From positions 620,001 through 684,000 of the forward strand of contig BPGK01000001.1 in assembly GCA_026002995.1 (NCBI GenBank): a stretch of DNA of 64,000 bases. The letters are read 5' to 3'. The notes under the pieces are model-generated. The model had not been told where the DNA came from. It saw only the letters and a program-made list of their open reading frames with translations, and searched no databases. The stretch comes from Gaiellaceae bacterium (GTDB taxonomy: Bacteria > Actinomycetota > Thermoleophilia > Gaiellales > Gaiellaceae). Position numbers and translations under genes: made by a program. This document shows, one piece after another, positions 16,792-24,206 of this stretch; within the stretch, counting starts at the first letter, position 1, and the number at the start of each line of letters is the position of its first letter.

Positions 16792-16823
16792 AGCGTCCCT
16801 TATCGATCTGAAGATCTCGTGAA
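16792..16823 (-). promoter_or_regulatory. promoter F: two-repeat box, leaderless
   Basis: Leftward half-sites TTCAC (16823-16819) and TTCAG (16812-16808) are 11 bp apart. Ten bases later is GACGCT (16797-16792), then six bases, then the GTG of the microprotein. Upstream half-sites are weak. Confidence 0.7.
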
Positions 16824-16840
16824 CCGCTACGGCTGCGCGC

Positions 16841-17593
16841 TCACGAAGCCTCCAGTGCGCTGCGTAGGGCGGCGGCACCGTGCTCGGGCGCGACCGTCAG
16901 CACGAAGATACCGGCACCCAGCTCGATTCCCGCGAACGTCGAGAGGCGCGGCACGAGCTCCAGGTGCCAGTGCGCTCCGGCGTGGAGCCAGGCGTTCCAC
17001 GGCACCGGCCCCTCGACCGCGCGGAGCGCCCCAACGAGCGCGGCGAGCAGGTCGAGGGCCGAGCCCAGGGCAGGGCCGAAGGCGTCGCCGCGGTGCGCAA
17101 TCGGGGTGACGAGCGCCTCGAAGGGAGCCCGGCCCGCTGCCGGGCAGATGGCGACGAGGCCATCCCGCTCGGCCACGAGCCGCGCCGCCTCCGACCGCTC
17201 GGTGCTCACGAGCTCGCAGAGACGGCACGTCTCGTCTGCTTCCGCGCGTACGGCGGGCGGCGCGTCTCGCAGCCAGACGAGCTGCGAGTGCGAGTGTGCG
17301 AGGCTCGCGCCGGCGCTCGGCCCCTCGTTGACGAAGGCGTGTACGTACCCGTAGCCCTCCTCGCGCGCGGCGGCTTCACGGCGACGCCAGGCCTCCCCGA
17401 CGAGGTGCGTCTGGGCCAGTGAGAGCTCGGCGAAGGTGCGCACGTGCTCGGCGCAGTGGATCACGATCTCGTGCCGCTCAAAGGCGGGGTAGAGGTTCGG
17501 GACCACGCGCACCTGCCAGGGGTCCTCGCCCAGCCTCAGCGTCTCCGGCGGCGTGCGGTCCTCGCGACCCGCGCAAAACGGGCACTCTCGCAC
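16841..17593 (-). CDS. galactose-1-phosphate uridylyltransferase-like protein
   Basis: From the GTG at 17593 the protein has 250 residues: VRECPFCAGRED (zinc-binding CxxC), ASLAHSHSQLVW (the HxHxQ active-site histidines), ETCRLCELV (second CxxC) and GAHWHLELVPR (second His cluster). This is the GalT fold, which transfers nucleotidyl groups to sugar phosphates. The 37 codons before this GTG also encode GalT-like sequence ([12 protein letters not shown] near 17704), yet contain no ATG, GTG or TTG. The real start is therefore unclear. It follows the trehalose synthase gene directly. Confidence 0.78.
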   Translation of the reverse strand: MRECPFCAGREDRTPPETLRLGEDPWQVRVVPNLYPAFERHEIVIHCAEHVRTFAELSLAQTHLVGEAWRRREAAAREEGYGYVHAFVNEGPSAGASLAHSHSQLVWLRDAPPAVRAEADETCRLCELVSTERSEAARLVAERDGLVAICPAAGRAPFEALVTPIAHRGDAFGPALGSALDLLAALVGALRAVEGPVPWNAWLHAGAHWHLELVPRLSTFAGIELGAGIFVLTVAPEHGAAALRSALEAS

Positions 17594-17700
17594 CTCTTCC
17601 GGCGTGGGACCAGGGATGAGATCGGCTTCCGCGCCGGGTCGGAGCCGGCGCCGTGCTGCGAGGACGGCGACGCGGCCCGAGACGGGATCCCGGCGGAGCT

Positions 17701-19137
17701 CTACGGCGCGCCCTCCGTGCTAGGAGCGGGCCCCCCGCGCCCGACGTAGCGCTCGGGCGCGAGCTCGAAGCGGGCGCGGCAGTGATCGGAGCAGAACCGG
17801 TAGGCGAGGCCGCGGAATCCGGCCGAGGGAGCGCTTTCCGGCTCGACCAGGGTCATCCCGCAGACCGGGTCGCGCTCGCTTGACGGCGCAGGTCTCGGGA
17901 CTCCGGCGACAAGGTCGCTCATAAGGGTGAGCTCGTCGAGGAGCAGCCGCGGGAGCAGAAAGTGCTCCCGCACGCGCTCGCGGCCGCTCCGTCCCAGCTC
18001 GGCCGCCCGGCCCGGGTCGCGCAGGAGGGCGACCATCGCCCGTGCGCACTCCTCGACCGAGTCGACGAGCGCGCCGCCGACCCCGTCCGCGAGTTGCAGA
18101 GGGATGCCCCCAGCGCGGCCTGCGACGACGGGCGTTTCCTTCCAGAGCGCCTCCGAGACGACGAGCCCGAACCCCTCGCGGATCGACTTCTGGACGACGA
18201 CCTCCGAGAGGCGCTGGAAGGCGTTCACCTCAACGTTCCCCACCCCGGTCAGGTTGGTGAAGACGTGGATCAGCGGGTCCGCCGCGCTCGCCTCCTGGAT
18301 CTCCCCGTAGATGTCCCAGCCCTCCGGGTCGTCGAGCGCCATCGAGCCGGCGAGGGCGAGCTGGAGGCCGGTGACCTCCTCGCGCGCGAGCCGGTAAGCG
18401 GCGATGACCCCGAGCGGGTCCTTCCACGGGTCGAAGCGCGAAACCTGGGTGACGAGCGGGCGGTCGAGGTCGACCCCGATCCAGTCGAGCACCTGACGCG
18501 CGGTTTGCTCGCCGAGGTCGATGTTCTTCGGGGAGAGGGGATCGATCGCAGGAGGGACGATCTCGACCCGCGCGATGGGCAGATCGGGCGGGAGGAAGTC
18601 GCGCAGCGTGAAGATCGCCCCGTCGTAGCCCTCGAGGTAGGAGCGGAGGAAGGCCCACACCTCGGGATTCGGGCTCGCGGTGTCGATGTGACAGCGCCAG
18701 ATCCAGCGGCTCTCGCCCTTCCCGTGCAGCGAGGGGATCGCGGCCGGCTGCGGGTCGTGCACGACGATCACGTCGTACACCTCCTCGAGCAGCGCCGCGT
18801 TCCGCTCGCTCGTCGCGGCGTACGTGGCGCGCTCGGCCTCGCTCAGGCTCCGCTCTGCGCCCTGGAGCCCGTTGTGGATCGCCTTCGTGACCGAGAAGAA
18901 GCTCTCGTCGCCGGAGATCACCTTCCACTCGGCGACGAGCCCGAGGTCGCTCAGGATCGGGATCGCCGAACGCAGGAGCTCGGACACGCCTCCGCCGTAC
19001 GGAGTGGCGTTCAGGTGGAGAACGCGTAGGCCGCGCAGCCCGTCCGCGAGGTCGCGGAGGCGGTCGAGAATCGGGTCGGGGGCGACGCCCCGGTAAGCCT
19101 CAAGCGACCGCTCGCCGGTGTCGACGCTTTGAAGCAT
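17701..19137 (-). CDS. trehalose glycosyltransferring synthase (TreT-like) with C-terminal YHS domain
   Basis: A 478-residue protein. Residues 1-405 are a GT4/GT-B glycosyltransferase with [40 protein letters not shown] and [19 protein letters not shown], as in TreT/trehalose synthases that join NDP-glucose and glucose. Residues 423-466 form a YHS domain: DPVCGM, then YRFCSDHC and a P-Y end, with cysteines 426, 449 and 453 able to bind metal. The fusion is unusual. The gene lies 43 bp after the cupredoxin gene of the promoter G unit and overlaps the GalT-like region. Confidence 0.8.
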   Translation of the reverse strand: MLQSVDTGERSLEAYRGVAPDPILDRLRDLADGLRGLRVLHLNATPYGGGVSELLRSAIPILSDLGLVAEWKVISGDESFFSVTKAIHNGLQGAERSLSEAERATYAATSERNAALLEEVYDVIVVHDPQPAAIPSLHGKGESRWIWRCHIDTASPNPEVWAFLRSYLEGYDGAIFTLRDFLPPDLPIARVEIVPPAIDPLSPKNIDLGEQTARQVLDWIGVDLDRPLVTQVSRFDPWKDPLGVIAAYRLAREEVTGLQLALAGSMALDDPEGWDIYGEIQEASAADPLIHVFTNLTGVGNVEVNAFQRLSEVVVQKSIREGFGLVVSEALWKETPVVAGRAGGIPLQLADGVGGALVDSVEECARAMVALLRDPGRAAELGRSGRERVREHFLLPRLLLDELTLMSDLVAGVPRPAPSSERDPVCGMTLVEPESAPSAGFRGLAYRFCSDHCRARFELAPERYVGRGGPAPSTEGAP

Positions 19138-19179
19138 TCCGCGCCTCCGCCTGCTTCCCGCGCTGCGAGCGGCAGCGCG

Positions 19180-19815
19180 TCAGGCCACCGTACCCGGCGG
19201 AGCCGAACGCGGGCGGCGGGTGCCTTGGCTCAAGTCGATCGCGTCTGCAGGCTCGTGGTGGCCGACGCGCCGCACGCAGACGGCAAAGCAGGCCGTGGCC
19301 ACGACACCGAGCCAGAGAAGCGCGAGGATCCCGCCGACCTGCCAGCCAAGAAACGGCACCGCCAGGAGCAGCACCAACGGCAGGCTGCAGAGCCAGGCGA
19401 CGAACGCGAGCAGGACCGTGTCTCCGTGCTCGCCCGCGATGCGTCTCCTCCAAGGCGGTCTCCCCTTACGTGCGAGCGCCCGCTCGTTCAAGCTCGAGCA
19501 CTCAGCCTCGTCGCCGTCGACTACGAGCCGCCCGTGCAGCATCCCCATCTGGCAGGTGAACACGTACTCACCCGCGCGCTCGGGGACGACCTCGACCGCT
19601 ACGTCCTCGAACGGCGGCAGCATCGCGCTCTTGCCGAGGGCGGGGAAGACGACGTGCTCCGAGCAGTAGGCCGTCTCCTCCCGCCGGAAGACGATGCGGA
19701 GCGGCTCGCCGACCCGCCCGTGCACGACCGACGGCTGGTAGCCGCCCTTCACGCGTACGCGAGCGGTCGCGACCCGTCGGCTCCGCGCCGACCTGAGACG
19801 TTCGGCCAGCACCAT
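19180..19815 (-). CDS. cupredoxin fused to a two-helix membrane segment
   Basis: A 211-residue protein. Residues 18-100 are a cupredoxin domain of the same subfamily as those flanking CopA, with C51 in AYCSEHVVF and C88, M90, M92 and H94 in [10 protein letters not shown]. After a basic linker, two helices follow (about 135-185: VLLAFVAWLCSLPLVLLL and GGILALLWLGVVATACF). The cupredoxin would lie on one side of the membrane with the helices as C-terminal anchor. It starts 8 bp after the DUF2933 stop. Confidence 0.8.
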   Translation of the reverse strand: MVLAERLRSARSRRVATARVRVKGGYQPSVVHGRVGEPLRIVFRREETAYCSEHVVFPALGKSAMLPPFEDVAVEVVPERAGEYVFTCQMGMLHGRLVVDGDEAECSSLNERALARKGRPPWRRRIAGEHGDTVLLAFVAWLCSLPLVLLLAVPFLGWQVGGILALLWLGVVATACFAVCVRRVGHHEPADAIDLSQGTRRPRSAPPGTVA

Positions 19816-19823
19816 GGCCCCCG

Positions 19824-20084
19824 TCAGTTCCCTCCGACGGCGTCTGATGTCACGGTCTCGGTCTTGGTCTCCGCCCGCTCGAGCCTCTCAATCTCCGCGT
19901 CGAGCTCGGTTCGCCAGCGGCGTAGCTCGTCGAGCGAGCCCGACGTCTCACCGGCGGCGCCGTGCGTGTGGCCGTGATCCGGACCGTGCGACCGATGGTT
20001 GCCGTGGCCGCCGCGGTGCATGAAGACCATCATCAGCGGGCAGGCCACCAAGAGAAGCAGGATGAGCAGCGTTCCGAGTTCCAT
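19824..20084 (-). CDS. DUF2933-like His-rich membrane protein
   Basis: An 86-residue protein: helix LGTLLILLLLVACPLMMVFM, then HRGGHGNHRSHGPDHGHTHG, then a coiled-coil-like tail (LDELRRWRTELDAEIERLER). It parallels the protein at 14538-14795. AAGGAGA precedes the ATG. It is the first gene under promoter G and is followed by the membrane cupredoxin, suggesting a metal-handling pair at the membrane. Confidence 0.78.
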   Translation of the reverse strand: MELGTLLILLLLVACPLMMVFMHRGGHGNHRSHGPDHGHTHGAAGETSGSLDELRRWRTELDAEIERLERAETKTETVTSDAVGGN

Positions 20085-20113
20085 ACACGATCTCCTTCGC
20101 TCGGTACGAGCTC

Positions 20114-20167
20114 AGGGTCATGCTTGCGTCTGAAGATCCGGTGAAGCTCCTCTGCCCTTCTCGTGAA
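20114..20167 (-). promoter_or_regulatory. promoter G: four-repeat box inside the kinase 3' end
   Basis: Leftward half-sites TTCAC (20167-20163), GGCAG (20156-20152), TTCAC (20145-20141) and TTCAG (20134-20130) lie 11 bp apart. After 10 bp comes GACCCT (20119-20114). The box encodes the last residues of the sensor kinase, and the -10 overlaps its stop codon. Confidence 0.8.
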
Positions 20168-21467
20168 GTCCCGGGGTCTCGAGCGCGGGCAGCAACACGC
20201 GGAAGGTCGATCCTGCGCCGGGCTTGCTCTCCACGTCGATGCGCCCGTCGTGCGCCCGAACGAGCTCGTGCACGATCGCGAGCCCGATCCCGGCCCCGCC
20301 GGTCGCGCGCGAGCGCGACTTCTCGCCCCGCCAGAAGCGCTTGAACACGTGCTTGAGATCCTCCGGCGCGATGCCCACTCCCGTGTCCGCGACCTCGAGC
20401 ACGGCCCACGCGTCCGCGCGCCCGACTCGGAGGTCGACGCGGCCGCCGCGCCCCGTGTATCGCAGCGCGTTCGAGAGGAGGTTGGATACCACCTGTCCGA
20501 GGCGGTCTGCGTCGCCGCGGACGGGAACGGGCTCGAGGTCCGTGGCGAAGTCGACGCCTTTCGTCGCGAAGAGAGGCCCGAAGGCTTCGCCTTCGCGACG
20601 TCCGAGGTCGGCCAGGTCGAGGACGCGCTTCTCGATCAGCAGTCCCGGGCGCTCGGCCTCCGCGAGCCTCGCCAGATCGTCCAGCAGACGGGCAAGGCGG
20701 AGTGTCTCGGCATGCATCGCCTCGAGGTTCGCCGACTGATCCGCGAGCACTCCGTCTTGCGCAGCCTCGATGCGGGAGAGGAGCGCCGACACCGGTGTCC
20801 GGAGCTCGTGCGCGAGGTCGGCGACACTCTCCTTGCGGATCTCCTCCTCGTGCTCGAGCGTCTCCGCGAGGCGGTTCAGGGCATGTCCCACCGCACGCAT
20901 CTCGGAGTCACCGCTCGGCGAGACGCGCGCGGTCAGGTCGCCTTCCTCGATCCGTTGCGCCGTTTGGCGGATGAGGCGCAGCGGCCTCGACAGCGTCTCC
21001 GCCAGCAGGAAGGCGAGCAGGAGCGCCGCTACGGCCGACGCCGCGCCGGCGGCGAGATGGAGACGGTTGACGGAGGACTGCAGGTGCTCTTCCTCGGGGG
21101 TGAGCAGGTCGCCTGTCGGTGCGACGGCGATCACTGCCACCCGCTCGCCCTCGACGAGCACCGGGGCCGTGGCCGCCGGCTGGGGAAGCGTGCCGTCGAG
21201 CCGGAAGAGGACGCGGTCGAGGCGAGCGAAGTGACGGAGCCTGCTCCTTGCCTGGGGCGTCCAGCCCCCCTCCTCGCGGTACACGGCCGCGGCGATGTCC
21301 GCGAAGTGCTCGGCGGAGCGCTCGAGCCGCGCCTGCGCGGAGGCGGTGATGCGTGGATGGAGTCCGCGGTTCGAGAGGTATGTCGCGAGGCCGACCGCGA
21401 GCACGGCGACTCCGACGAGCGCGAGCGCGAGCCGGGCCCGCAGGCCGAGGCGCGAGAGGAGCTTCAC
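20118..21467 (-). CDS. two-component sensor histidine kinase
   Basis: A 449-residue kinase. Helix 1 is near residues 13-30; an extracytoplasmic sensor of about 115 residues follows; helix 2 (near 145-165) leads into HAMP. The HisKA block is ADLAHELRTPVSALL, and the ATPase has NLLSNALRYT, DTGVGIAPEDL and GGAGIGLAIV. Its ATG overlaps the stop of the OmpR-type regulator (ATGA), so the pair is one operon. The sensor region has no obvious metal motif. The last 17 codons overlap promoter G. This is the leading candidate to phosphorylate the regulator that binds the 11-bp boxes. Confidence 0.92.
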   Translation of the reverse strand: MKLLSRLGLRARLALALVGVAVLAVGLATYLSNRGLHPRITASAQARLERSAEHFADIAAAVYREEGGWTPQARSRLRHFARLDRVLFRLDGTLPQPAATAPVLVEGERVAVIAVAPTGDLLTPEEEHLQSSVNRLHLAAGAASAVAALLLAFLLAETLSRPLRLIRQTAQRIEEGDLTARVSPSGDSEMRAVGHALNRLAETLEHEEEIRKESVADLAHELRTPVSALLSRIEAAQDGVLADQSANLEAMHAETLRLARLLDDLARLAEAERPGLLIEKRVLDLADLGRREGEAFGPLFATKGVDFATDLEPVPVRGDADRLGQVVSNLLSNALRYTGRGGRVDLRVGRADAWAVLEVADTGVGIAPEDLKHVFKRFWRGEKSRSRATGGAGIGLAIVHELVRAHDGRIDVESKPGAGSTFRVLLPALETPGLHEKGRGASPDLQTQA

Positions 21468-22162
21468 CGCTTGGCGAGGCGGTAGCCGACGCCGAAGACC
21501 GTCTCCACGAAGCGGGGGTGCTTCGGGTCGGGCTCGATCTTCTTGCGCAGGTTCTTCACGTGGGCGTCGATCGTGCGCTCGTAGCCCTCGAAGTCGTAGC
21601 CCTGCACGTGGTTGATGAGCTCGAATCGGGAGTACACGCGGCCGGGGAAGCGCGCGAGGGTGACGAGCAACCGGTACTCGTTGGGGGTGACGTCGACGAT
21701 CTCGCCGTCGCGCCGCACCTCGTGCTGCACGGTGTCGATCTCGAGCGCCCCCTCGTCGAACGAGAGCACCTCGACGAGCGGTGTCTCTGCGCCCTGCGTC
21801 CGGCGAAGCACCGCGCGTACGCGAGCAACGAGCTCGCGCGGGCTGAACGGCTTCGTCAGGTAGTCGTCGGCGCCGAGCGCCAGTCCTCCGACGCGCTCGT
21901 CCTCGCTCGCCTTTGCCGTCAGCATGAGGATCGGGACGTCGGAGCGGCTCCGGATCTCGCGACAGATCTCCTCTCCGCTCACGTCGGGAAGCATCAGGTC
22001 GAGGACGATCAGGCCGGGCTTCGCGCGCTCGGCGAGCGCGAGCCCCTCGGTGCCGCTACCGGCGACGTAGACGAGGTAGCCGTCCTTCTCCAGGTACCCG
22101 CGGACGACCTCCTGTACCGAGGGCTCGTCGTCGATGACGACGATCTTCTTGTTCGGCTCCAT
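21464..22162 (-). CDS. OmpR/PhoB-family response regulator
   Basis: A 232-residue regulator. The receiver has DDEP, the phospho-acceptor in LIVLDLMLPDVSG, MLTAKASE and the lysine of YLTKPFSPRELV. The C-terminal winged helix (from about residue 135) has YSRFELINHVQG and HVKNLRKKIEPDP, close to PhoP/RegX3-type regulators. ATG at 22162 was chosen because promoter H places the -10 over two upstream in-frame ATGs (22174, 22168). The mRNA would be leaderless or nearly so. Its own promoter carries the repeat box, suggesting autoregulation. Confidence 0.9.
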   Translation of the reverse strand: MEPNKKIVVIDDEPSVQEVVRGYLEKDGYLVYVAGSGTEGLALAERAKPGLIVLDLMLPDVSGEEICREIRSRSDVPILMLTAKASEDERVGGLALGADDYLTKPFSPRELVARVRAVLRRTQGAETPLVEVLSFDEGALEIDTVQHEVRRDGEIVDVTPNEYRLLVTLARFPGRVYSRFELINHVQGYDFEGYERTIDAHVKNLRKKIEPDPKHPRFVETVFGVGYRLAKR

Positions 22163-22169
22163 GCGCATC

Positions 22170-22201
22170 ACCATCGCTGGCCCATGTGAAGATCCGATGA
22201 A
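22170..22201 (-). promoter_or_regulatory. promoter H: repeat box before the regulator gene
   Basis: Leftward half-sites TTCAT (22201-22197) and TTCAC (22190-22186) are 11 bp apart. Ten bases later is GATGGT (22175-22170), then eight bases to the ATG at 22162. It implies autoregulation and a leaderless transcript. Confidence 0.7.
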
Positions 22202-22255
22202 TCTCGCCTCATGGAGCGGACCCTTATCTGAGGGGTTGAAGTTCCCGGGCTCCTA

Positions 22256-22696
22256 CTAAGCGAGGGCCCGCTCAGCGCGACGACGACGCATGAGACCGAA
22301 CGCGCCGAGCGCGATGACAAGCGCTCCGACGATGAGGGCCACGATCTCACCGACTCCGACGGCAGGTCTGTACGTGACGCCGGCGAGGTGCGAGACCCCG
22401 CTCGGGAACACTCCGTGCAGGAGCTCGTGGGCCTTCTCGACCTCCTCTTGCTCGAGCGCCTCGTGCGCGGCTCGGAGCGCGCGCAGATCCACACCTCCCT
22501 TGTCCTCGGCTTCGAGCGCCGCGTCGAGCTTCTCCAGCGCTTCCTCGTGGGAGAGCCCCCAGTCGAGGATGGCGAGCGCTTGGAGCGAGAGCGCCTGCGC
22601 CGTCTGCGCTGGGTTCTCGCCTTCGGGCATGCCCTCGTCGGCAAGAGCGGGCGATGCGAGCGCGAGCGCGGCGACGACAAGGAGCAGCGCACGCAT
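22256..22696 (-). CDS. secreted helical protein with C-terminal membrane anchor
   Basis: A 146-residue protein with a signal peptide (MRALLLVVAALALASPALA), a long acidic helical region (about 20-95, rich in Ala, Glu and Leu), and a C-terminal helix (VGEIVALIVGALVIALGAFG) before an RRRR stop. No family is recognised. Its ATG overlaps the stop of cytochrome b, so it may be a subunit or assembly partner of that protein at the outer membrane face. Confidence 0.65.
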   Translation of the reverse strand: MRALLLVVAALALASPALADEGMPEGENPAQTAQALSLQALAILDWGLSHEEALEKLDAALEAEDKGGVDLRALRAAHEALEQEEVEKAHELLHGVFPSGVSHLAGVTYRPAVGVGEIVALIVGALVIALGAFGLMRRRRAERALA

Positions 22697-23784
22697 CAGC
22701 CCATCTCCTCGACGTGCGAGACGGGGACGGTGACGTAGCCGTAGACGGTGAGCACGGCCCACGCGAGGACGACGAGCACGGCGAGCGCGATCCATGAGCG
22801 TCGCCGGCGCGGGTCGCGCTCCCGGCTGCGGTCGAGGAACGGCAGGAGCACGAGGCCTGCGACAAGGAGCGCGGGCGCCACGACGAGCGAGTCGAGGCCG
22901 AACCAGTTCTCGAGCGGATAGAGCCAGAGGAAGTACCAGGGCGGCTTCGTGATCTCGATTCCCTCTACGCCCTCGGGGCCGATGCCGGCCGGCCGCAGCG
23001 CCGACAGCACGAGCGCGATCCCGAGGACGAGGAGCGTCCAGTACGCGATACGGGCGAGGTGCGTGGTGAAGGGGAGCTGCACCTCGTCGCGCGCGCGCCG
23101 GTCGATCTCGTCGGGCGTGCCCGATGCGAGCGGCGAGATCTTCAGCCGCTTTACGAGCAGCAGGTGGACGCCGACGACGCCGCCGAGGAGCAGGGGGAGG
23201 ATGCTCACGTGCGCGACGTAGGTGCGTATGAGGAGCGAGACGCTGTCCGTGAACTCGGGCGAGAACCAGAAGCCGAAGATCCCGAGCAGGTCGGCGATCT
23301 CGACGTTGTGCCCGAACGCCTCCTGTGCCTCCTGGTCCCACTTGAGGATCGTTCCCGTGAAGAGGAGGCCACCCGCGAGCAGGAAGAGGACGGTGCCGGA
23401 CAGCCAGATTCCTTCTCGGGGAGCCTTGTACGCGGCGGTCGCGAACGTCCGCAGCAGGTGAAGCGTGAGCGTGACGATGAAGATGCTCGACAGCCAGAAG
23501 TGGAGGCTGCGGACGAGGGAGCCGAACGAGGACTCGGTGATGTCGACGATGCTCGAGTGCGCCGCCGTCGGCGTCGGGTCGTAGAGCTGTGCGAGGTAAA
23601 TGCCCGTCGCCACGAGCAGGAGGAACGCGCCGAGGGTAACTCCGCCAAGCGTGTAGGCGAGCGCGTTCGCGTGCTGCGGGACGGGGTAGGCAAGCGCGGA
23701 GAGCCCGAAGCGCTGGTCGATCCACTCCCAGGTTCGCCGTGCGGTGCCGGTCCTGCCGGCGGGCTCCCCGGACGGGAGGTCCAT
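22696..23784 (-). CDS. cytochrome b (bc-complex type, single chain)
   Basis: A 362-residue membrane protein. Helices II and IV carry the four heme histidines: LHFWLSSIF...LTLHLLR and RTYVAHVSILP...VGVHLLLV. The second half has KPPWYFLWLYPLENW, equivalent to the PEWY region of the quinone site. The ATG at 23784 is preferred; a promoter at 23792-23820 would give a nearly leaderless mRNA. No Rieske or cytochrome c1 gene is adjacent, so it is either a separately encoded bc subunit or part of an unusual quinol oxidoreductase with the 146-residue protein. Confidence 0.85.
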   Translation of the reverse strand: MDLPSGEPAGRTGTARRTWEWIDQRFGLSALAYPVPQHANALAYTLGGVTLGAFLLLVATGIYLAQLYDPTPTAAHSSIVDITESSFGSLVRSLHFWLSSIFIVTLTLHLLRTFATAAYKAPREGIWLSGTVLFLLAGGLLFTGTILKWDQEAQEAFGHNVEIADLLGIFGFWFSPEFTDSVSLLIRTYVAHVSILPLLLGGVVGVHLLLVKRLKISPLASGTPDEIDRRARDEVQLPFTTHLARIAYWTLLVLGIALVLSALRPAGIGPEGVEGIEITKPPWYFLWLYPLENWFGLDSLVVAPALLVAGLVLLPFLDRSRERDPRRRRSWIALAVLVVLAWAVLTVYGYVTVPVSHVEEMG

Positions 23785-23791
23785 GACGGCC

Positions 23792-23820
23792 AGTGTGGCG
23801 GACGCCGGAGACGGAAGCAA
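23792..23820 (-). promoter_or_regulatory. sigma-A-type promoter of cytochrome b
   Basis: Read leftward, TTGCTT (23820-23815), a 17-bp spacer and CACACT (23797-23792) are followed seven bases later by the ATG. No repeat box is present, so this unit looks independent of that regulon. Confidence 0.55.
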
Positions 23821-23865
23821 TGCGGGGACTCCCGCGTCGGGATCCGCCGAAAGTACGGAGACGGC

Positions 23866-23920
23866 TTGACGGAATCTTGATGCCGGCGTGGGTGGATCCT
23901 TGACCGCGTGCCTCTACCGT
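23866..23920 (+). promoter_or_regulatory. variant repeat promoter (TTGAC half-sites)
   Basis: TTGAC (23866), TTGAT (23877) and TTGAC (23900) occur upstream of TACCGT (23915-23920). The first two are 11 bp apart and the last lies exactly 10 bp before the -10, as in the TTCAC boxes. It precedes the SHOCT/Met-rich/two-component operon and may be read by that operon's own regulator. Confidence 0.5.
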
Positions 23921-23954
23921 CGGGCAGGCGATAGAAGCGAGAGAGGAGACCACG

Positions 23955-24206
23955 ATGATGGATTGGGACGGAGGCATGGGAGCAGGCTCGTGGCTCGTGA
24001 TGGCCGCCTTCTGGGGCCTGCTGCTCGTCGGCATCGTCTGGGCGCTCGCGAACCTCTTCCCGGTTCGTGGGTCGAGTAAGGAGGACCACCTGCCCGAGCG
24101 GCCCGAGGAGATCCTCGACCGGCGCCTCGTGCGCGGCGAGATCGACCCGGCGACCTACGACGAGCTTCGGGCCAAGCTCACCGCGGCTCGCGCGGAGAGG
24201 GTGTGA
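23955..24206 (+). CDS. SHOCT-domain small membrane protein
   Basis: An 83-residue protein with one N-terminal helix (WLVMAAFWGLLLVGIVWALA) and a C-terminal SHOCT motif (ILDRRLVRGEIDPATYDELRA). SHOCT domains are short oligomerisation helices. GAGAGGAG precedes the ATG. The gene starts a four-gene unit with the Met-rich protein and the second two-component system. Confidence 0.85.
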   Translation: MMDWDGGMGAGSWLVMAAFWGLLLVGIVWALANLFPVRGSSKEDHLPERPEEILDRRLVRGEIDPATYDELRAKLTAARAERV

